DNA of 64,000 bases from Anaerolineales bacterium (GCA_016932165.1 JAFGDK010000034.1:1-64000), one strand, 5' to 3'; positions 43,907 to 53,018 are shown, counted from the stretch's first letter. Translations and numbers: made by a program. Notes: generated from the letters alone by a model not told the origin.

Positions 43907-44431
43907 TCAGGTAATTTGTTCGAGACTCCCCAAGATCACCCCCAACTCTTCATCAGACCTTTTATCCCCAATATGTCTATACATGATGTTTACGATATTC
44001 GTATCGTCTTCAATTTCCATCAGATATATTTCGGTACGCCAGTAGACATTGTTCGGATGGCGATAAATTGTTTTAACGCCTTCCCAAAAATTCGCTATCG
44101 TGATGTTTTCGATAATCATCTCTGGGAACGCCAACTTCTTATGTTTTAGATCAATCAGTTTATTTAGATAATCATCAAAAGACATGAAATATGCCTTTCT
44201 TTCTTTTGTTTGATATCCTGGCACATAAACTCTTAAGACTGTGATACACAACTTCGGATAGATAAAGACCGTTTTCCCGGATTCATTTTTGCCATACCTT
44301 TCCTTTTCCTCTTTGACCATAACTTGTTTTGAGTGCTTGGTCTGATGATAAATTTTGTATCTGGCATAAGAAGGGTATGAAAAGATAATCGGAAATTTCT
44401 CTGAGCGATAAGTATTGAATTCTGGTTCCAT
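43907..44431 (-). CDS. Unrecognised 174-aa protein
   Basis: A soluble, basic protein with many Tyr, Lys and Ile residues (for example MEPEFNTYRSEKFPIIFSYP at the start, KTIYRHPNNVYWRTEIYLME near the end). No signal peptide, membrane span or known motif is seen. Its A+T content is clearly higher than that of its neighbours, which suggests acquisition by transfer. SD-like GGGGAG lies about 10 nt before the ATG. It converges on the LCP gene and is followed downstream on the other side by the degraded recombinase, so the 43.9-45.6 kb stretch may be a small island. Confidence 0.6.
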   Translation of the reverse strand: MEPEFNTYRSEKFPIIFSYPSYARYKIYHQTKHSKQVMVKEEKERYGKNESGKTVFIYPKLCITVLRVYVPGYQTKERKAYFMSFDDYLNKLIDLKHKKLAFPEMIIENITIANFWEGVKTIYRHPNNVYWRTEIYLMEIEDDTNIVNIMYRHIGDKRSDEELGVILGSLEQIT

Positions 44432-44645
44432 GATCAGCCACTCCCCAAAGGTTCAGATGTGGGCAAACCTGACCACAATTATTGGTACCCAACCATTGTA
44501 AACCAGAATAGATTTCTCTCCCGTTTGAGTTGCGCGAAATAATCCTTCCCTGTATAAATTGGCTATACGAAACTATATCGAGATTGCCGCGGGAGTGAAA
44601 TTCTGGAAAGATATGCTCCCTCGCAATCAAAAGACGAGGTGCATG

Positions 44646-45557
44646 ATGTCTGAATCTAAACCCGCCACCCTGATCAATGCCCAAACACCGCTCAGCCTGG
44701 CATTGACCAGCTGGAAATCCTATCTGGAAGACCAGGGAAGTTCCACCCACACGATAAAAGCCTTCCTGGGAGACCTTAACCTATTGGCTTCCTATCTCCC
44801 GCCTGATCAAAAGATCGGTTCAATATCCACCCGTGAGTTAAATAGCTTTCTGGACTGGATGCAGTTCCGGCGCGGAGTGCCGTGCAGCCCGAAAACACTT
44901 TCCCGCCGGATCACATCACTCAAATCTTTTTTCCGATGGCTGTCACAGTACGGCGCGATCCTGGTCAACCCAGCGGAGAAAGTGGTGCAGAAATCTGTCC
45001 GCAGCCCGCTGCCAGCCGTGATGACGCCGGATGAGATGCAAGCCGCCCTCAAAGCCGCTGATGCGCAACGGAACGCCGAAAAGCCCGACCTGCGCTACTA
45101 CGTTCTGCTCAAGCTCTTGCTGGATACCGGGATCAAAAAAGGTGAACTGCTCACCCTGACCACCCGGCATATTGACCTGGATACCCCCACCGGACCGATC
45201 CTATTTGTGCGCTATGCCAACCCCAAATACCGCTACAAGGAACGCAAGATCGATCTCACCGAGGAATGGATTGCCGCCTATCATCAATACGCCAGGGCAT
45301 ACGATCTGAGCGAAAAACTGTTCCCCTGGTCGCCGCGGCGGCTGGAATACCTGCTTCAGGATATTGGCGAGGAAATCCGCTTGGCGGAACAGCTATCCTT
45401 CCTGATGTGCCGCTGGACCTGCGCCCTGAATGATCTCAACAGCGGCATGGATCCCAACAAGATCCGCCAGAAGCTGGGCATCTCCGAGATCCAGTTCCGC
45501 GAGGTGCGGCTCAAGCTGCGCCGCCTGGCCGGTATGGCAGAAGAAGACAATGATTCA
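44646..45557 (+). CDS. Tyrosine-recombinase-like protein with degraded active site
   Basis: A 303-aa protein with the layout of XerC/XerD-type recombinases. The N-terminal core-binding SAM-like domain spans 15-105 (LTSWKSYLEDQGSSTHTIKA, SRRITSLKSFFRWLS); the catalytic domain follows. Of the catalytic set, Arg I is Lys (K164 in TGIKKGELL), the HxxRH box reads SFLMCRW (only R256 kept), the LGH His is Ile (LGIS), and the Tyr nucleophile position has no Tyr (EIQFREVRL). The beta-hairpin Lys (K201) remains. Strand exchange is therefore unlikely; DNA binding may persist. I start at ATG 44646, 5 nt after GAGGT. The frame is fully open, so it is not simply a dead gene. Confidence 0.75.
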
Positions 45558-45706
45558 TGAGTGGTGATTTGGGGAGATCGGATTGAGACAATTGAAAGTG
45601 GATCAACCCCAAGAATCTATGGGAAGATCTATTCTTACAAAAATTCTAATGCCACAGCAGGAAATATCTCCAAAGAAAGAATTCCTGATTGCACAACATG
45701 GAAAGA

Positions 45707-45742
45707 CCTGAGGGCATAAAGCCTTCAGGATTTCCTTTTCCC
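45707..45742 (+). terminator. Terminator-like hairpin after the recombinase-like gene
   Basis: CCTGAGGGC (45707-45715) pairs with GCCTTCAGG (45721-45729), one G-T pair, followed by ATTTCCTTTTCCC. It is 150 nt past the stop codon, so the assignment is tentative. Confidence 0.4.
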
Positions 45743-45795
45743 AATAAACGATTTAGGGGTTGTTATCCTGATGGTTACCCATCATCACCCGATGC

Positions 45796-46551
45796 CTATA
45801 TACTCTTTGCCTGATTTTCCACCCACACATGCACCGCTTGACGGACAAACTCGGCGCCGCCCTCGCGGATACACTCATAGTTCACCGCAAAGCGCGGATC
45901 CTCCACCCACATATCCCCCAGGTTGCGCAGGAACTCTGGTTCGCAGGTATAGAAATTCTCATTCAGATAGGCAAAGTACTCGCCAACTTCGGTCTGCACA
46001 GTGGGGTCATCCGGTTTGAGGGAAGGATCGGTTCCCACCATCCGGAGGGTGATCTCCCCACCCTTCTGCTTGATGGCTTCTTTTTGCTCTTCCGTTAACC
46101 GCTTCCAGCGTCTCATCGATTGAACATACATGTCGGTATCGCCCCAGCGCTGGCGGGCTTCCTCATCATATTTAAATTCATCAAACCCTTCAAAATAATC
46201 TTTATCGTTCATGGTCCATTCTCCTTCAATGGCGGCTATCGTCTGGTCTACAGTCTCGATCAGGGTATTCAACTTGGCGACCTGGACTTCGAGCGCTTGG
46301 CGGTGCTGCTCCAATGCCTGGCGGAGGTCGAAATCCGGCCTGCTGAGGATCATCTCGATCTCCTTCAGAGGGACATCCAGCTCCCTGAAAAACAGGATCT
46401 GCTGTAACTGGAGCAAACTGCCCCGGTCGTAGTAACGATAGCCGTTGCCGCCGGTCTGGGGAGGGCTAAGCAGCCCGATCTGGTCATAATAGCGCAGCGT
46501 GCGGGTGGTCACACCTGCCAGATCAGCGATTTGTTTAATTGTGTATCTCAT
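45796..46551 (-). CDS. MerR-family regulator with TipAS drug-binding domain
   Basis: A 251-aa TipA-type regulator. The N-terminal MerR winged helix (1-70: YTIKQIADLAGVTTRTLRYY, then GYRYYD) is followed by a dimerisation coiled coil (75-115) and a TipAS domain (about 120-245: FEGFDEFKYDEEARQRWGDT, then WKRLTEEQKEAI and MWVEDPRFAVNYECI). TipAS domains bind thiopeptide or other hydrophobic antibiotics and switch on promoters with stretched spacers. I start at ATG 46551, 7 nt after GAGG. Its own promoter has the exact 19-bp spacer expected for MerR control. It is divergent from a GPH permease gene (46763), a possible target. Confidence 0.9.
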   Translation of the reverse strand: MRYTIKQIADLAGVTTRTLRYYDQIGLLSPPQTGGNGYRYYDRGSLLQLQQILFFRELDVPLKEIEMILSRPDFDLRQALEQHRQALEVQVAKLNTLIETVDQTIAAIEGEWTMNDKDYFEGFDEFKYDEEARQRWGDTDMYVQSMRRWKRLTEEQKEAIKQKGGEITLRMVGTDPSLKPDDPTVQTEVGEYFAYLNENFYTCEPEFLRNLGDMWVEDPRFAVNYECIREGGAEFVRQAVHVWVENQAKSI

Positions 46552-46571
46552 CAAGGCACCTCAATGGCCAA

Positions 46572-46602
46572 ATTATAAACCTTTACGTTACGTCAATGTC
46601 AA
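46572..46602 (-). promoter_or_regulatory. MerR-type promoter with 19-bp spacer
   Basis: On the minus strand, -35 TTGACA (46597-46602) and -10 TATAAT (46572-46577) are both perfect consensus but 19 bp apart. The spacer holds the near-palindrome ACGTAACGT. This is the classic MerR activator geometry. It drives the TipA-type gene at 45796-46551. Confidence 0.85.
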
Positions 46603-46762
46603 GGGCATATAGCCCCAAAAAATGAAAAATATGGCTGGATACAATTTTGTTGTACCATGTTGTTATAAAATCCATAAATCAGAACTTTTATATCAATCAA
46701 TGGTTAATCAATCATATCGTATGCCACAACCAATCAACTACACGGTGCTAAAATGAACGCTG

Positions 46763-48193
46763 ATGACTGAATCCAAACCCACGCAATTGTCGTTCTGGTT
46801 CAAGCTTGCCTTTGGCGCAGGCGAGTTCGGCCCTTCCTCGATTGGGATGATGCGCTCGCTGTTCTATGTGATCTACCTGACCGACACAGTGGGACTCGAC
46901 CCGCAGTTGGCTTCGCTTGGCGCCATGATCGGGCTGATCTGGGATTCGATCAACGACCCGCTGGTGGGGATGTTCTCAGATCGGGTGCAAACGCGTTGGG
47001 GACGGCGGCGGCCGTTCTTGCTGTTCTTCTCGATCCCATTCGGGATCACCTCAGTTTTGTTGTGGACAGCGCCGAACTGGGAAAGCGAGATCGCCCTGAC
47101 CGTGTATGTCACCGTGGCATTCATGCTGGTCGATACCTTCGGAACCCTGCTCTCGGTCCCTTATCTCTCGCTGATCCCGGACCTGACCCGGGATTATGAT
47201 GAACGCACCTCCCTGGCTGGTTTTAAGACAGCCTTTCAGTTGATCGGGTCACTTTCGGTAGTCATCGCTACACCAATGCTCGTTGACGCGGCGATCGAAG
47301 CCGGGTTTCCCTCAAGCCGTGGGGTAATTCAAACCGCAACCGTGTTAGGAGTACTCAGCGCATTGATGTTTCTGGTGGTCTTTTTCTCAGTCCGCGAGAG
47401 GCATACAATCCCCATAACTGAGGAGATGTCCATCCCCAAGATGCTCAAACTGGCCTGGCGTAATATCCCTTTCCGCTTTGTGGCTGGTATCTTCCTGCTC
47501 AACTGGACGATCCTCGACATGGTGGCGGTCGTCTTTCCCTTCTATCTGCTCTATTGGATTGCCGAGGGTGACATGCTGGTCAAGGCGCACCTCTTTGGGG
47601 TTGATCTAGCCCTCGAGTCTGCCTTCTTTGGCGCCTTGATGCTGGTGACGATGATTTCCGTGCCCTTTTGGATGTGGCTATCAAAACGGCGAAACAAGCA
47701 GCATGCCTATACTGCCGGGATGCTGGTCCTGGCATCTGTACTTCTGGCAATCTTCTTCGTCCAACCAGGTCAAATCGATTTGCTGCTGGTACTGGGAGCT
47801 CTGGCAGGCTTCGGCGTTGCCTCAGCCTATGTGCTGCCAGACGCCATGTTCCCGGATATTATCGAGTGGGATGAACTGCGCGCCCGGCAGCGTCAGGAAG
47901 GCATCTATTATGGTGCGCGCGCCTTCCTGCGCAAGCTCGCCACTGCTTTGGTAATCTTTTTTGTGTTACAGCTGTTGGGACTTTCCGGGTACCAGAACCC
48001 GCCCATAGACTCGACCTTCTACCAGCAGCCCGAGAGTGCTTTGCTCACTATCCGAATCCTGATTTCGGTGGTAGGCGGGGGATTGTTGCTGCTCTCTGCC
48101 CTGATTGCCTGGTTCAACCCCCTGACGAGAGAGAAGAACGCCCGGATTCAATCCCTGCTGGAACGCAGAAAAAACAAGTCTGGTGCGGAATGA
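46763..48193 (+). CDS. GPH-family (MelB-like) MFS permease, second copy
   Basis: A 476-aa, 12-helix transporter, paralogous to the gene at 9694. The family loop reads WDSINDPLVGMFSDRVQTRW and continues GRRRPFLLFF. Other shared blocks are LSVPYLSLIPDLTRDYDERT and LPDAMFPDIIEWDELRARQR. It is presumed to be a cation-coupled symporter for a sugar or other small solute. It lies divergent from the TipA-type regulator with about 210 nt between, so it may be regulated by it, although no second 19-bp-spacer promoter was found on this side. No SD is obvious before the ATG. Confidence 0.85.
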   Translation: MTESKPTQLSFWFKLAFGAGEFGPSSIGMMRSLFYVIYLTDTVGLDPQLASLGAMIGLIWDSINDPLVGMFSDRVQTRWGRRRPFLLFFSIPFGITSVLLWTAPNWESEIALTVYVTVAFMLVDTFGTLLSVPYLSLIPDLTRDYDERTSLAGFKTAFQLIGSLSVVIATPMLVDAAIEAGFPSSRGVIQTATVLGVLSALMFLVVFFSVRERHTIPITEEMSIPKMLKLAWRNIPFRFVAGIFLLNWTILDMVAVVFPFYLLYWIAEGDMLVKAHLFGVDLALESAFFGALMLVTMISVPFWMWLSKRRNKQHAYTAGMLVLASVLLAIFFVQPGQIDLLLVLGALAGFGVASAYVLPDAMFPDIIEWDELRARQRQEGIYYGARAFLRKLATALVIFFVLQLLGLSGYQNPPIDSTFYQQPESALLTIRILISVVGGGLLLLSALIAWFNPLTREKNARIQSLLERRKNKSGAE

Positions 48194-48214
48194 GCACACG
48201 CATGTCACCTGCCC

Positions 48215-48937
48215 CTAATTTCCCCATCCGAGTGAGCCGAGCAAAGCCGCCAGCAGCGGGGTAATCAAAGGTGCCACTAGCAGCGCCGGTAGCAGGTTCC
48301 CCACCCGGATTTTTTTAATCTCCAGCAAGCTGCTGATCGCCAGGGCTGCCAAAATCACCCCCCCGGCGGCTGTCATTTCAGTAACCATTGCTTCGGACAG
48401 GAATGCATCGGCTGTCCCGGCAAGAAGGGTAATCCCACCCTGGTAAACCAGCAGCGGAATGATCGAAAACAAGACACCCACCCCCAATGTGGACGCAAAT
48501 GCCATGGCGGCAAAAAAGTCCAGGATCGATTTGATCAGCAAAAGGGTAAAATCACCGCTCAGGCCGTCCTGGATCGAACCTAGGATCGCCATCGGACCGA
48601 TGATGAACAGCAGAGAGGCTGTCGTCATCCCGACCACAAAGTTGGTCTCGGTGCTGCCATCCCCTCTGGCAAATCGTTTCTCCATCAAGGCAGAGAACCG
48701 CACCAGCCCCTCCTCGATCTGCCACCACTCGCCGAGCAAACCGCCAACCAACATCGCCAGCAATACTGTAATTGGGTTTTGCGTACCAAGGAACATCTGG
48801 ATGCCGATCATAAAGGTAAACAGGCCCAAAATGGCCATCACAGTATGCTTGACCCGCTCCGGCAGGCGGTTGCCGAAAAACAGCCCAATCCCGCCGCCAA
48901 TCAGCACCAGAATGATGTTCACAATCGTACCTGTCAT
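48215..48937 (-). CDS. DUF554 family membrane protein
   Basis: A 240-aa polytopic protein (six to seven spans) of the DUF554/YdfK family, recognisable from GTIVNIILVLIGGGIGLFFG at the N-terminus, the internal MTTASLLFIIGPMAILGSIQ with DGLSGDF, and SILDFFAAMAFASTLGVGV. Function in the family is unknown; it may be a transporter or channel. SD GGAGTAGAG lies directly before the ATG, and a TATAAT about 40 nt upstream may be its promoter. It converges with the GPH permease and is divergent from comEA. Confidence 0.88.
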   Translation of the reverse strand: MTGTIVNIILVLIGGGIGLFFGNRLPERVKHTVMAILGLFTFMIGIQMFLGTQNPITVLLAMLVGGLLGEWWQIEEGLVRFSALMEKRFARGDGSTETNFVVGMTTASLLFIIGPMAILGSIQDGLSGDFTLLLIKSILDFFAAMAFASTLGVGVLFSIIPLLVYQGGITLLAGTADAFLSEAMVTEMTAAGGVILAALAISSLLEIKKIRVGNLLPALLVAPLITPLLAALLGSLGWGN

Positions 48938-49035
48938 CTCTACTCCATCTTCCCAATCACAAACTTCCGCAAATTATACTGGGCTTTGCGACGAATGACA
49001 AAAATCAGGCAGATTTATTGTAGAATAGAACCAGG

Positions 49036-49614
49036 ATGGATAAGAAAACCTCCCTCTGGCAGACGATACTTCTCAGCATCCTGGGGACCGCGATCCTGAT
49101 CGGCGCAGTGCTGCTCGCTAGCCGTCAGCCGAGAGGACAAACCATCACCCTCCCTGAAGCACCGCCTGAAGCCGGCATCACTGTGGATGTGGATGGCGCG
49201 GTAGCCCTTCCTGGTGTCTACGAACTGCCCGCCGGCAGTCGTGTCGAGGATGCAATCGAAGCCGCCGGCGGGTTGCTCAATGAGGCGTATTCAGAGTCAT
49301 TGAACATGGCTGCACCTCTCTCAGACGGAACCAAGGTGCTGGTTCCCCTCCGTCCACCCGCGGCTGGGATCAGCCAGGATGATATCACTGCCTCCGATAC
49401 CACCGCTTACGGTTCCGGTTTCCCGATTAATATCAACACAGCCGACAAGAACACCCTCACCGCTCTGCCGGGCATCGGCGAGACCAAAGCCCAGGCGATT
49501 ATTGACTACCGCAACGAAAACGGACCCTTTACTCACCCGGAGCAGCTGATGGAGGTAAGCGGCATCGGTGAGGCAACCTACCAAAAACTCAAAGATCTGA
49601 TCACAATTTATTGA
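49036..49614 (+). CDS. comEA: ComEA-like DNA-binding competence protein
   Basis: A 192-aa membrane-anchored protein: one span (10-28), an SLBB domain (about 45-107: VDVDGAVALPGVYELPAGSR) and a C-terminal double helix-hairpin-helix (about 130-190: NINTADKNTLTALPGIGETK, FTHPEQLMEVSGIGEATYQK). This is the standard ComEA layout; the protein binds incoming double-stranded DNA outside the membrane during transformation. comEC and pilus genes are not in the window. TAGAAT at 49021-49026 ends 9 nt before the ATG, so the transcript may have almost no leader. Confidence 0.9.
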   Translation: MDKKTSLWQTILLSILGTAILIGAVLLASRQPRGQTITLPEAPPEAGITVDVDGAVALPGVYELPAGSRVEDAIEAAGGLLNEAYSESLNMAAPLSDGTKVLVPLRPPAAGISQDDITASDTTAYGSGFPININTADKNTLTALPGIGETKAQAIIDYRNENGPFTHPEQLMEVSGIGEATYQKLKDLITIY

Positions 49615-49674
49615 CATATCCACTACCTTTCCTGATTCTCAATATAGGAAGCAGTTATTTCATGGAGGGCAATT

Positions 49675-50454
49675 TTGAAACTTGATGTAAATTGGGATAA
49701 TTATCGAGCCCAGGTGAAGGAAGCTAACCTGAGTGAAGCGCTCAAAGATGCGCTGCTGGCATACCTGGACGAATTAGCCGCCTTGCCCTTACAACCCAAT
49801 ACCATTAACCCGGGCTATATGAGCCTATGCATCTGGTGGCTGGTGGATGAAGTCTGCGCGAAAGAAACCCCCGAAACGTTTTGCTGGGAGATCTATCTCG
49901 ACCTCTCCAAGAAGTGGGCTGCCGATCGAGGAGAAATAGGGCAAAATGCAGTTGCCGCCATCGAGGTTCTAACGCCTTTGCTGGCAGCCCACTTCAACAA
50001 TGACGACAGCATCATCACCCTGAAAGAAATCACCGGAAACACCGTTTACTACGTGCTGTTCCTGAGTGATACGCTCAGCGAGCCGAAGAAATATTACGTA
50101 GCCCCCAACGCTAACTCACTTGCTGAGGCAACTTTCTCAAAAAATGCCTGGTACCGGGCAATCTACGCCGGAAACGCCCTTGTAGGGTTTGTGATGCTCC
50201 ACATGGATAAAAAAGCAGGCAAGTACATGGTCTGGCGATTGATGATTGGAGAACCTTTCCACAGCCGTGGGTATGGGCGCAAAGCGATGGAAGCGGTGAT
50301 CGAATATGTGCGCGGCTTGCCGAACGCGCAGGAACTGACCCTCAGCTACGGACTGGGTCCCGGCAGCCCGGAAGGATTCTACAAGAAACTGGGCTTCATC
50401 CCTACCGGTGAGGAAGATTTCGGCGAGGTGTACGCCAGTCTCAGTCTTAAGTAG
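49675..50454 (+). CDS. GNAT acetyltransferase (diamine/BltD-like) with extra N-terminal domain
   Basis: 259 aa. The C-terminal part (about 125-259) is a GNAT domain close to spermine/spermidine acetyltransferases BltD/PaiA: YRAIYAGNALVGFVMLHMD, WRLMIGEPFHSRGYGRKAME (acetyl-CoA loop), LTLSYGLGPGSPEGFYKKLG and the closing PTGEEDFGEVY. The first 120 residues are a helical domain not seen in BltD (LDVNWDNYRAQVKEANLSEA onward), with a Trp/Cys-rich segment YMSLCIWWLVDEVC. The start is TTG at 49675, since GGAGGG lies 6 nt upstream and the nearby ATG is out of frame. It could acetylate a polyamine. Confidence 0.78.
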   Translation: MKLDVNWDNYRAQVKEANLSEALKDALLAYLDELAALPLQPNTINPGYMSLCIWWLVDEVCAKETPETFCWEIYLDLSKKWAADRGEIGQNAVAAIEVLTPLLAAHFNNDDSIITLKEITGNTVYYVLFLSDTLSEPKKYYVAPNANSLAEATFSKNAWYRAIYAGNALVGFVMLHMDKKAGKYMVWRLMIGEPFHSRGYGRKAMEAVIEYVRGLPNAQELTLSYGLGPGSPEGFYKKLGFIPTGEEDFGEVYASLSLK

Positions 50455-51096
50455 AGATTACTTGGATCAATTTCTGCACTTTCCATTTTTAAAACTAACT
50501 GCTCTATTGAGGGGGGATAGATAGCCAACTGTAACAATCTATTCCCCTAGTTAGCTTTTAATTCAATCCTTCAGGCCAAGCAGCTCTCTCCCTTGCACGC
50601 TCCCGGTTTATACCAGTAATATCTGGCAATTGGGTGCAATCAAATTCTCAAGAATCCAGTCACAATCGATCGTTGATCTGATTTTTTCCATCCAAATACC
50701 ACCCTTGTTTTCCTCAAACCCACCCCAGCCTCTACCGGGCGGGTTAATCGTGTGAGGAAGCGCTGCCTCCTCGCACTTCTGATCCCCTTCCCTGGCTTGC
50801 ATCAACCAAGACTGCCTTTCCCTACCTGTAGCTGGGGAAGCGGTCTGGAGATGGGGTTGAAACTTCTTTGCCATCAGTCAATATCATCAATAATTGATTA
50901 CACCCTGGGAACTTGTCCTCCGGCAGGTAACCAGAAACTCTGGTAAAATTTCAGGGTTATAGTATTTGTTGCTGCCCTCAACCCAACCAATGTCCGCAAT
51001 ATTACCGTTGTAGAGAAGTCTCACAACTAACAATCAAGTTGTGAATGAAATCAGCCTATTAAAAGGCATACTTATTAATAATTGATAGGAAGAAAT
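50455..51096. other. Long intergenic region without a supported gene
   Basis: A hairpin at 50513-50547 (GGGGATAGAT with ATCTATTCCCC) probably ends the GNAT transcript. The stretch 50580-50880 is GC-richer and has short inverted segments (CCTCACACG / CGTGTGAGG-like words, CCCGCCCGG), resembling a dispersed intergenic element. An 88-aa minus-strand frame there has no SD and unlikely composition. Near 50944 a TAAAAT precedes the next gene. Confidence 0.4.
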
Positions 51097-52158
51097 ATGA
51101 ACAACGAACAATCAGCAGATAAAAAACAATCTTTTTGGTCTACCCTTCCAGGCATCCTGACAACCCTTTCAGGTCTGGTTGTCGCCATTACAGGTTTGGT
51201 AACCGTCTTTATCAATCTGGATGCTCAGGGAAGCGCTGATATCCCCCCAACCAGGGTTGAGCAAACTACTGCGCCCACACAAGCCGTAGTGCTTCCAGAA
51301 CCAACTGTGACAGATGCACCAGAAGAGTCACCAACACCTACGCTTGAAATTATCCAGCCAACTACTCCTCCAACCCCAACTACCGCATTAGTGGTGCACT
51401 CCATAATCCCGGAAGAACCGGGAAACATTTCATGGTATCTGGATTCATCCTCACTGCTGTATGCCAATGAGGGCCGGGCTACTGCCGATGATTTCCTTAA
51501 TATGCCTTTCGAACGCCCCTTTACCTCCCAGGGAATGTCTTATGTCGGCTATGTGGATATTAACCGCGTGGAGATCAGTTCTCAAAAAACTTTCATTTAC
51601 GTTTCAATCGGCGTTGAGGAAACCCCTCCCCAGGGTGCAGAGGTTTACTACGGCGTGGAGTTGGATGTTGACATGGACGGGCGGGGGGACTGGCTGATCT
51701 ACGGCCTGGTTCCTCCAGACAGCGAGTGGACGGTTTCTGGCGTGCAGGTCTATGAAGATAGTGATGATAATGTCGGCGGTCCATCTCCGATTACATCCAA
51801 CAACGGTATCTCCTCCAATGGGTACGAGACCCGTTTGTTCGACTCAGGAGTAGGTGCCAATGATCCTGATTTGGCCTGGATCCGGCGTTCCCCGGAGAAA
51901 GGGAACCATATCCAGATCGCGTTTAAGCTTTCCTTGATTGATAACGCCAAAAGGTTCCTCTGGAGCGCCTGGACGGATGCCGGACCGAGAGAACCAGCCT
52001 GGTTTGATTACAATGATTACTTCACGCTTGAACAGGCCGGCTCCCCTATCCTGGATGCAAACGAATATCCGCTGAATGGGTTGGCTCTGGTGGATAATAC
52101 CTGCCGTTGGCCTTATGGCTTCAAAGCCAGCGGTGATGAGCCGGGGATTTGCCCCTGA
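51097..52158 (+). CDS. Membrane-anchored extracellular protein of unknown function
   Basis: A 353-aa protein with one N-terminal span (about 17-40, TLPGILTTLSGLVVAITGLV), a Thr/Pro-rich linker (50-100, EESPTPTLEIIQPTTPPTP) and a C-terminal domain of about 240 residues that looks beta-rich. The domain has a calcium-loop-like DVDMDGRGDW and strands such as KTFIYVSIGVEETP and HIQIAFKLSLIDNAKRFLW. No catalytic motif is recognised. The start is ATG 51097 with AGGAAG 6 nt upstream, not the in-frame codon five positions earlier. It is monocistronic. A binding or carbohydrate-interaction role on the cell surface is inference. Confidence 0.75.
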   Translation: MNNEQSADKKQSFWSTLPGILTTLSGLVVAITGLVTVFINLDAQGSADIPPTRVEQTTAPTQAVVLPEPTVTDAPEESPTPTLEIIQPTTPPTPTTALVVHSIIPEEPGNISWYLDSSSLLYANEGRATADDFLNMPFERPFTSQGMSYVGYVDINRVEISSQKTFIYVSIGVEETPPQGAEVYYGVELDVDMDGRGDWLIYGLVPPDSEWTVSGVQVYEDSDDNVGGPSPITSNNGISSNGYETRLFDSGVGANDPDLAWIRRSPEKGNHIQIAFKLSLIDNAKRFLWSAWTDAGPREPAWFDYNDYFTLEQAGSPILDANEYPLNGLALVDNTCRWPYGFKASGDEPGICP

Positions 52159-52334
52159 ACCTATCTAAAAGAATTCAACCGCTCAAACCAGGCGAAACAC
52201 TTCTAATATTCTCTTTTTTACATAGGAGACAAAGATCACCGCTTGAAACAACCCTGTTGATTCAACACCCTTCCCCCATCATGCCGAATCTGGGGTCTGT
52301 CATATTTAAATAAATCTTTCCTTATCGCGATGGC

Positions 52335-52904
52335 TCACCCATAGATCGACCCGTCCGGGAGCACATCTTCCGGGGCGATCGGATCTGCCAGCAAGCTGAA
52401 CTGCCAGGTGCAGTAACAGCCTTCGGGACGAATATCCGGGGGGCAGAAGATCACCTCGGTTTTGATCCGGGGGTCTATCGTGTGGGCAAAGAAGGCGTAT
52501 TCCACCATCCCAACCGATTTGCATGGGAAATCCGGCAGGCCTTTGCGCTCCCGGGCTACCTGTACCCGGCACTCTTTCATTTCGAACCTGAGCACATCCG
52601 GGGCAGAACGATAGATTTCTTGTTCATTGATCCGGGCATACAGCCGGTACCGCAAGGCTTGATCCAGAGCATCAATCCCGCCACCCGGTTGGAGGTTTAA
52701 ACGCCTCATGATCCGTTTCGCTTCCAATTGGGTAAAGATTTTCCAAGCCCGCTGGTCCATCTTAAGGGCGGCTTCCATACCAAATTCTTTCTCGACTGCT
52801 TGGAACCATAGGCCATCATGCGCCAGCCAGTTCTTGGCTGCGTCCTCCAACAGATCGACAAGGGTTTCCTTGTCCAACGCCAACAAGTTATCTCGCTCAG
52901 GCAT
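52335..52904 (-). CDS. DUF6125-like cytosolic protein
   Basis: A 189-aa soluble protein with the opening LLEDAAKNWLAHDGLWFQAV and a later Cys-containing half (MKECRVQVARERKGLPDFPC, then FCPPDIRPEGCYCTWQF). The four or five cysteines in the second half suggest metal or cofactor binding. From memory this matches the DUF6125 family found in anaerobes and sulfate reducers; the function is unknown. I start at ATG 52904, preceded by AAGGAG at 6 nt, rather than the frame's more distal start. It stands alone. Confidence 0.75.
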   Translation of the reverse strand: MPERDNLLALDKETLVDLLEDAAKNWLAHDGLWFQAVEKEFGMEAALKMDQRAWKIFTQLEAKRIMRRLNLQPGGGIDALDQALRYRLYARINEQEIYRSAPDVLRFEMKECRVQVARERKGLPDFPCKSVGMVEYAFFAHTIDPRIKTEVIFCPPDIRPEGCYCTWQFSLLADPIAPEDVLPDGSIYG

Positions 52905-53018
52905 ACCCTGCTCCTTTAATTCCATCTTCAATGAACTTATCCTGATTATACCCAATCATCTTAAAAGACCCTATCGATAAATCCTTGAGCAGCAAAACGG
53001 CCATCAAAACACCCCATA

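Noticed and set aside
50608-50874. 88-aa minus-strand frame in the intergenic region
   Set aside because: No SD, unlikely residue composition, no recognisable motif, and it overlaps a stretch of short inverted words; treated as non-coding.
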